DNA from: Ruminococcaceae bacterium UBA2854
GTDB taxonomy: Bacteria > Bacillota > Clostridia > Oscillospirales > Acutalibacteraceae
NCBI GenBank assembly: GCA_002350765.1
Contig: DEFK01000034.1
Span: forward strand, 1 to 8,498
DNA: 8,498 nucleotides
Direction: 5' to 3'
Positions 1-4,293 of the stretch are shown here, piece after piece. The notes beneath the pieces were generated by a model. The model made no database searches. It was not told the DNA's origin and saw only the letters and a program-made list of their open reading frames with translations. Numbering within the stretch: the first letter of the stretch is position 1; every line of letters starts with the position of its first letter. The translations under genes were made by a program, and so were the position numbers.

Positions 1-267
<267 letters not shown>

Positions 268-382
268 ATAGAAAAGCCGAGGCTCAATAAGAGTAACGAG
301 GCTAGACAAGATATATGGTTCAGGTTGTGTTTTCTCCTTAATCCAATTCTTTATTCAGTTTTCAGGGTATTTAATACCTTTT
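268..382 (+). other. rRNA operon trailer, no 5S rRNA
   Basis: This spacer of about 115 bases lies between the 23S end and the operon terminator. It contains a TTTATTCAGTTTTCAGG-type stretch (351-367) of the kind often found in Gram-positive rRNA spacers (recalled, not checked). It also has a short direct repeat CGAGGCT at 278-284 and 297-303, and a weak hairpin GGTAT/ATACC at 366-378. Although its length is close to that of 5S rRNA, none of the conserved 5S words (for example the CGAAC loop or GATGGTA) are present, and no tRNA was seen. It is best read as transcribed trailer and processing sequence. Confidence 0.6.
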
Positions 383-413
383 AAAGCGTCGTTTATCGAC
401 GCTTTTTCTTTTT
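383..413 (+). terminator. Intrinsic terminator of the rRNA operon
   Basis: A perfect 9-bp stem AAAGCGTCG / CGACGCTTT (383-391 and 397-405) closes a 5-base TTTAT loop. It is followed by a T-rich run to 413. It lies on the same strand as the 23S gene and is the first strong terminator after it, so it ends the rRNA transcript. Confidence 0.9.
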
Positions 414-426
414 GCGGTAAATATGA

Positions 427-455
427 TTGACAACTTATATAAACAATGATTAAAT
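427..455 (+). promoter_or_regulatory. Probable sigma-A promoter for the Ig-like protein gene
   Basis: A perfect -35 TTGACA is at 427-432, followed by a 17-bp spacer and TTAAAT at 450-455 (4 of 6 matches to TATAAT). It sits just past the rRNA terminator and 38 bases before the start codon at 493. A second AT-rich block (TATAAC, 459-464) is badly spaced from this -35. Assignment is by motif only. Confidence 0.5.
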
Positions 456-492
456 TTATATAACGAGAAATTTATGAAAGGAAGATTTCGTT

Positions 493-1626
493 ATGAAAAA
501 AGTTACTTCTCTATTTTTAGCTTTAATTATGGTAATAGGTATTGTTTGCATACCCGTTACCGCGTACGCCGCGGAGTCGTTTGACTTAAAGCTAGGCGAG
601 ACATATATTAAAACTCTTGAAAAAACTATATTTGGTTACGATACACACGAGTATAGTTTTACAATGACAGAATCGTGTAATATCGCGATTGTTGTCGCGA
701 CCGAGAGCGAAGATATCTCATTTTCGTTCGTAAAACCGAGCACATATTCCTACTTCACCAACAGCTCTACAATTACATCTCCAGGCGCAATCGCATATGT
801 TACAAAGGGCAATACCTATAAGGTTAAGGTTTCAGGTTCGGGCAAATACGGCGTTAAGGTTGCTAAAGTTGATCCCGATAAGATTACTTCAAAGGGCAAG
901 ACTCTTAAAATCACAGCTAAAAAGGTTGTTACCTTTAAATACACGGGAACAGAAGATTACGCTAAGGATAGACTTTCAGTAAAGAGCAGCAACAAAAAGG
1001 TTGCTACAGCAACAGTTTCCGCATCGGGCAACACAGGTACGCTCACAATTACACCGAGTTATATCGGCAAAACAGTTATTACCGTTAAAATGGGCGGAAG
1101 CAACTCGATTAAGTACACAGTTCACGGTACGGACGGTTACTGGTTCGTAGCCAAGGGCAGCAAGGCTAAAGCTCCAAAGCCCTCGGGCGTTAAGAAACCT
1201 AAGTGGTCTTCCTCCAAAAAGAAGATAGCCACAATCAAGAAAAAGACAGGTAAAATCAAAGCTAAAAAGGGCGGACGCGTTGTATTTACAGCCAAAAAGG
1301 GCAAGGTTAAATACAGACTTCATACCGTTGTTACTGATTACATTAAGCTTGGCAAAAAGGCTTATAAAGAAATCAAGAACAACGTAAACAATCCCGACAA
1401 GCTCAAGATTTATAACGTATATAAGGGCTTTTCAAAGCAGATAGACAGTAAGTTTAAGGTTCCCGTAATTGTTATCGACTACGGCAGCACAAACGATAAC
1501 GGCGCTATGGTCAGAAATAAGACGATGGCGTTCTATGACGAAGTGTATCAGATACACTATACAAGCGGCTGGAGCATTGATAATATTATCAGCAGAAAGT
1601 CAATTAAGCCAAGCAAGATTAAATAA
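493..1626 (+). CDS. Secreted lysine-rich bacterial Ig-like (Big_2-type) protein
   Basis: This is a 377-aa exported protein of unknown ligand. Residues 1-26 are a classical Sec signal peptide: MKK, a hydrophobic core, then AYA before the likely cleavage at A26/A27. Residues about 30-125 look like a beta-sandwich resembling a PPC-type domain (weak). Residues about 130-210 have the Big_2 pattern, with an SSNKKVATAT-like strand and a GKTVITVK strand. Residues about 225-280 form a second, very lysine-rich Ig-like repeat (WSSSKKKIATI, then TGKIKAKKGG). The C-terminal part (about 285-370) contains NPDKLKIYNVY and VIDYGSTNDNGAMVRNKT. This resembles a small domain that I recall at the ends of other Firmicutes surface proteins. 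There is no LPXTG motif or C-terminal membrane anchor, so it is probably released or held by charge. The start is fixed by AGGAAG about 8 bases upstream. It is monocistronic between two terminators. A role in cell-surface or matrix binding is inferred only from the domains. Confidence 0.85.
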   Translation: MKKVTSLFLALIMVIGIVCIPVTAYAAESFDLKLGETYIKTLEKTIFGYDTHEYSFTMTESCNIAIVVATESEDISFSFVKPSTYSYFTNSSTITSPGAIAYVTKGNTYKVKVSGSGKYGVKVAKVDPDKITSKGKTLKITAKKVVTFKYTGTEDYAKDRLSVKSSNKKVATATVSASGNTGTLTITPSYIGKTVITVKMGGSNSIKYTVHGTDGYWFVAKGSKAKAPKPSGVKKPKWSSSKKKIATIKKKTGKIKAKKGGRVVFTAKKGKVKYRLHTVVTDYIKLGKKAYKEIKNNVNNPDKLKIYNVYKGFSKQIDSKFKVPVIVIDYGSTNDNGAMVRNKTMAFYDEVYQIHYTSGWSIDNIISRKSIKPSKIK

Positions 1627-1740
1627 TTCGAAAAAAAGTATGGCAGAATCTATCCTTTGTATCCAAAACTTCATAGGAGCTAAACGTACGGAGGATAGAG
1701 ATTATTAATAGGAACGACCACGTAAGATGTGGAAAATAAA

Positions 1741-1774
1741 AAACGTCGGTGTGAGAAATCACATCGGCGTTTTT
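1741..1774 (+). terminator. Intrinsic terminator after the Ig-like protein gene
   Basis: A 14-bp stem (1741-1754 with 1759-1772, two G-T wobbles) with a GAAA tetraloop is followed by a run of five T's. It lies 115 bases after the stop codon. Its 3' arm (GGCGTTTTT) is also the first part of the direct repeat starting at 1766, so terminator and repeat overlap. The 1627-1740 stretch before it holds no gene; the only other structure noticed is a long-range inverted pair TCTATCCT (1649-1656) and AGGATAGA (1692-1699). Confidence 0.88.
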
Positions 1775-2081
1775 AGTTCTCAGTTCTCAGTAGTCAGTTC
1801 TCAGTAACTGTCATTCTGAGCGGTGCCCGAAGGGCAAAATCGCTAAGCGATTTAGTCGAAGAATCTTATTCTGTAAGATGACGCTCAAAAAGAGGATTAA
1901 GATCTTTCGGCTATTCGCTTCGCGAATTGGCTACGCCACCGCTCAAGATGACAGAACGGGGGATTAATTGCTTTCAGTACCACCAAAGATGACAGAGGGC
2001 GCGTGTTACGTTTAGAATGCAACGTCAAAATGCACAAATACCGACCTTAATCTTTGTGCACATCAGAGAAACTATTTTGTG
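1766..2081 (+). repeat. Long intergenic direct repeat, copy 1 (316 bp)
   Basis: This copy matches the segment at 3786-4102. Positions 1766-1983 are identical to 3786-4004 except for one extra G in the other copy. Positions 1984-2081 differ from their partner by 11 substitutions. Internal parts in order: the shared GGCGTTTTT; five tandem heptamers of AGTTCTC type (1775-1809); a 147-bp inverted-repeat element (1808-1954); a second AAGATGACAGA word (1986-1996); and a hairpin TGCACAAA/TTTGTGCA (2031-2038, 2053-2060). No coding capacity is credible. The word GTCATTCTGAGCG...GTCGAAGAATCT resembles intergenic repeats I recall from several bacterial groups. It is most likely a non-autonomous, dispersed element. 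Confidence 0.95.
1808..1954. mobile_element. MITE-like inverted-repeat element, copy 1
   Basis: The ends CTGTCATTCTGAGCGGTG (1808-1825) and CACCGCTCAAGATGACAG (1937-1954) are 18-bp terminal inverted repeats matching at 16 positions. Inside are three compact hairpins: GCCC-GAA-GGGC (1825-1835), AAATCGC-TAA-GCGATTT (1837-1853) and ATTCGC-TTC-GCGAAT (1913-1927). A longer imperfect pairing joins GAAGAATCTT with AAGATCTTTC. The whole unit could fold as one branched hairpin. There is no transposase ORF, and no obvious target-site duplication was seen at the ends. Calling it mobile is inference from the structure and the second copy. Confidence 0.6.
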
Positions 2082-2088
2082 GTATAAT
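2080..2088 (+). promoter_or_regulatory. Extended -10 promoter at the exit of repeat copy 1
   Basis: TGGTATAAT at 2080-2088 is a perfect extended -10 box straddling the repeat end. The first bases belong to the repeat and the TATAAT to the unique DNA after it. No good -35 lies at 17 bp. A start near 2095 would give a leader of about 85 bases before the lipoprotein start codon at 2180. The leader contains a small palindrome CACTA-CAA-TAGTG (2128-2140). The equivalent point in copy 2 lacks TATAAT. Confidence 0.4.
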
Positions 2089-2179
2089 TTTTTTAGAAAA
2101 TATTGAAACTTTTTCGTGATTTTTCAACACTACAATAGTGAAAGAATTTATAAAATTCATATAGCTTAAGAGGACTGTT

Positions 2180-3163
2180 ATGAAAAGAATTGTTTTATTT
2201 ATATTAATTATTCTTTTGGTTTTATTATGTTCTTGTTCTATTAATAAAGCTACTAGTTTTGACTATAAAAGAATAGATAACGGAGAAAACAATTATCTAG
2301 CCGGCGGAAAAATGGCATATAAAGATAACACTTAGTATTTAACCGCTGTTTCGGATTCTTCTTTAACAAGTAAAACTTTTGCAATAAATAATAATATGAT
2401 TAAACTTTTATATCAAACAAAATCTGCTGATGAATATATGAAAAACACCACAGAATTTTATCAGATTAAAGATAAGGTGTATATTTGTACTGATGATTGG
2501 TATGAGTTAAGGACTAAAGATAACAGTTTAAAAAAGGTCAATAGAGACGAAATAAATAGAATGACTGAAGCGGACTATTTTAGTGAAAGTATTATTGTCA
2601 AGTCTGTAGTTTATGGCGAAAGATTTAAGGTGAAATACAAAAATAAACCTTCTTATTTTGTTAAGCATGAATATCAAAACCTTTGCGTTGGTAACGATAA
2701 GGTGTATTTTGTCGATTTTAGCAATAATATATATTGTAATAATCCAACCCAAGGAAAAGGTGATTATAAATACTTAACTGAAACAGTAGGAGAGTATCAT
2801 TCGCATTTAGGTGCTTGTGGAGGATATTTGTATTATGACGCTATAGGCGAAACCGACGATCAGTATGCGGATGAAAGAGCAGACAGCGGATTTTATTGTT
2901 ATTCTGAAAAAAGTAAAACTAATAGACTGATTGTTCAGGGGGTTATAAATTCAATCAATAGTGCTAATGACATAATGTATGTTGCTACAGAAAATGGTAT
3001 ATACAAGTGTGAAAAAGATAAATCGACTAAATTGTGCAACGAAAAGGCTGACGAAATCTATATCCTTGATAATAGCTGGATTTACGGATTGGATAACACA
3101 AATGGAAAAGTGTTTCGCGTAAATAAAAATGGGAAAACAACAGAATTGATTTATCAGATGTAA
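2180..3163 (+). pseudogene. Lipoprotein with beta-propeller-like domain, interrupted by TAG at codon 52
   Basis: Reading from ATG 2180 gives MKRIVLFILI..., a hydrophobic core and a lipobox LLCSC (acylated Cys most likely C19), followed by about 30 residues. There is then an in-frame TAG at 2333-2335, and the same frame stays open to TAA 3161-3163 (327 codons excluding the terminal stop). The start has AAGAGG six bases upstream. The first internal ATG after the TAG (2396) has no Shine-Dalgarno, so the downstream 255 residues are probably not made unless the TAG is read through. That part has spaced strands such as KVYICTDDWYEL, KVYFVDFSNNIYC, YLYYDAI, IMYVATENGIYKC and WIYGLDNTNGKVFRV. These resemble DUF5050/TolB-like beta-propeller blades (moderate confidence). 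Codons are AT-rich, unlike the operon at 4294. Because only one codon is at fault, this is either a recent nonsense mutation or a sequencing error. Confidence 0.75.
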
Positions 3164-3177
3164 TTATGAATAATTAA

Positions 3178-3297
3178 TTAAGGTATTATAATTTATATTA
3201 TGGTAAGATTAATAACTTCACAATCAAAGGCTATAAAGGTACAGCCGCCGAGAAGTACGCTAAGAAGAATAATTTTAAATTTGTAGCGCTGAAATAA
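3178..3297 (+). pseudogene. C-terminal stub of a BspA-like leucine-rich-repeat (LRR_5) protein
   Basis: The frame ending at TAA 3295-3297 reads ...NNFTIKGYKGTAAEKYA followed by KKNNFKFVALK. This is the typical final cap of Firmicutes LRR_5/BspA-like surface proteins (FxIxGYKGTAAEKYAKKNxFxF). A stop at 3175-3177 closes the frame upstream and no start or leucine-rich repeats remain, so at most the last 35-40 codons survive. The codons of this piece are less AT-rich than the genes on both sides, pointing to a separate origin. Its stop codon overlaps the ribosome binding site of the next gene. Family recognition is by sequence pattern. Confidence 0.7.
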
Positions 3298-3306
3298 GGA
3301 GAAAAA

Positions 3307-3729
3307 ATGAAAAAGGTATTTAAAATAATTGTTCCAGTAATACTAATTATGTTATGTGCTTTTGAATTTGGTTTTTATATTAATAATTCTTTTTCGCTTG
3401 ATGATTATGGAAAAAAATATGAGGAGGTATGGGTTTCGAAAGATAAAAATATCTCTTTTATTCGAGATAACAAAAAAGGTTTTGATGGACAAAATTGTGA
3501 GTATCGAGCTAATTTTAAAAACAATAATCCAGAGTATTCAATGGACTGTACAATTAGCTTTTCAAATATGTTTGAGTTGAGAATTTATGCTGATTTGATT
3601 CTACTTGGTGACAGCGATTTTAACTCCATAACACAAACTATGAAAGTAAAGATAGATGATGTCAATCCGGAATCACCCTATAAGCTTCCTTATAAAAAAG
3701 GGGATATTATTGAGTTTGTTCGACAATAG
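3307..3729 (+). CDS. Small membrane-anchored extracytoplasmic protein, unknown function
   Basis: This is a 140-aa protein. Residues about 5-26 are one hydrophobic segment after MKKVFK. It could be an uncleaved signal anchor, or a signal peptide with no clear AxA site; a Cys at 17 lies inside it but without a good lipobox. The remainder is a polar, probably beta-rich domain with the pattern VWVSKDKNISFI near residue 42 and an IIEFVRQ end. This W-S-D-x-I-x-F arrangement recalls short secreted Firmicutes proteins of unknown role (recalled resemblance only). The start is fixed by AAGGAG five bases upstream (3296-3301), which overlaps the stop of the leucine-rich-repeat stub. Codons are AT-rich, like the broken lipoprotein upstream. 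No function can be given. Confidence 0.75.
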   Translation: MKKVFKIIVPVILIMLCAFEFGFYINNSFSLDDYGKKYEEVWVSKDKNISFIRDNKKGFDGQNCEYRANFKNNNPEYSMDCTISFSNMFELRIYADLILLGDSDFNSITQTMKVKIDDVNPESPYKLPYKKGDIIEFVRQ

Positions 3730-3731
3730 TG

Positions 3732-3785
3732 ACTTATAATTACCTTGAAGAAACCATAAACTCTTCCTATACCGACAGCACATAA
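3732..3785 (+). pseudogene. Possible gene tail ending just before repeat copy 2
   Basis: Starting two bases after the preceding stop, this frame reads TYNYLEETINSSYTDST and ends in TAA at 3783-3785, directly against repeat copy 2 (3786). Codon choice (ACC, AAC, GAC, AGC, TCC) is richer in C than in the gene before it, as in other chromosomal genes here. It could be the end of a gene whose body was deleted. It is short, so a chance open stretch is a real alternative. Confidence 0.25.
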
Positions 3786-4102
3786 GGCGTTTTTAGTTCT
3801 CAGTTCTCAGTAGTCAGTTCTCAGTAACTGTCATTCTGAGCGGTGCCCGAAGGGCAAAATCGCTAAGCGATTTAGTCGAAGAATCTTATTCTGTAAGATG
3901 ACGCTCAAAAAGAGGATTAAGATCTTTCGGCTATTCGCTTCGCGAATTGGCTACGCCACCGCTCAAGATGACAGAACGGGGGGATTAATTGCTTTCAGTA
4001 CCACTCAAGATGACAGAGGGTGCGTGTTTCGTTTAGAATACAACGTCAAAATGCACAAATCCTGACTTTAATCTTTGTGTACATCAGAGAAAGCATTTTG
4101 TG
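3786..4102 (+). repeat. Long intergenic direct repeat, copy 2 (317 bp)
   Basis: This copy matches 1766-2081 and has the same order of parts: GGCGTTTTT; five AGTTCTC-type heptamers (3795-3829); the inverted-repeat element (3828-3974); a second TCAAGATGACAGA word; and the TGCACAAA hairpin (4052-4059 with 4074-4081, one pair now a G-T wobble). It carries one extra G in the G run near 3978-3983. Here the starting GGCGTTTTT follows a TAA and is not part of a terminator hairpin, unlike in copy 1. The orientation is the same as copy 1 and the two starts are 2020 bp apart. Confidence 0.95.
3828..3974. mobile_element. MITE-like inverted-repeat element, copy 2
   Basis: This 147-bp unit is identical at every base to 1808-1954. 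It has 18-bp terminal inverted repeats (16 matches) at 3828-3845 and 3957-3974, and the same internal hairpins. Complete identity over the whole unit indicates very recent copying or gene conversion. Confidence 0.6.
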
Positions 4103-4154
4103 AATTAGTATTTTTAAAATTATACGCCCTTAGTACTACAGAATATAACATAAT

Positions 4155-4185
4155 AAAAGACGGTTCAGATCGAACCGTCTTTTTT
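4155..4185 (+). terminator. Intrinsic terminator closing the accessory segment
   Basis: The stem AAAAGACGGTTC / GAACCGTCTTTT (4155-4166, 4172-4183) has a 5-base loop AGATC and a T run. The nearest intact upstream gene ends at 3729, more than 400 bases away on the other side of repeat copy 2. It may belong to a gene lost from this site. It also shields the downstream operon from upstream transcription. Confidence 0.88.
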
Positions 4186-4219
4186 GCCGTTTAAAAGTGA
4201 ATTTTGTCCGTAAAAGTTA

Positions 4220-4248
4220 TTGTTTATTTTAAAATGGTGTGATATAAT
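4220..4248 (+). promoter_or_regulatory. Promoter of the activase/dehydratase operon
   Basis: TTGTTT at 4220-4225, a 17-bp spacer and TATAAT at 4243-4248 preceded by TG (TGATATAAT) make a good extended -10 sigma-A promoter. Transcription would start near 4255, giving a leader of about 40 bases. The gene's RBS, GGAGG (4283-4287), is six bases before the ATG at 4294. No riboswitch-sized leader is present. Confidence 0.75.
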
Positions 4249-4293
4249 TAATATGAATTATTATGGAATATTATATTTTATCGGAGGATAAAA

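Noticed and set aside
268..382. A 5S rRNA in the 115-base gap after 23S
   Set aside because: Length fits, but none of the conserved 5S words or the expected folded arms are present.
1649..1699. Inverted pair TCTATCCT / AGGATAGA after the Ig-like protein gene
   Set aside because: The 35-base loop and 8-bp stem are weak and could occur by chance; no T run follows.
797..1708. Overlapping open frames in other frames and antisense to the Ig-like protein
   Set aside because: They are compositional shadows; the 493-1626 frame has the signal peptide, RBS and domain pattern.
2396..3163. A separate gene starting at ATG 2396
   Set aside because: There is no Shine-Dalgarno before it, and the same frame continues upstream through one TAG to a start with an RBS, signal peptide and lipobox.
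1766..4102. A CRISPR array or integron formed by the repeats
   Set aside because: There are only two long copies 2 kb apart with genes between them; no short regularly spaced repeats, no integrase and no cas genes.
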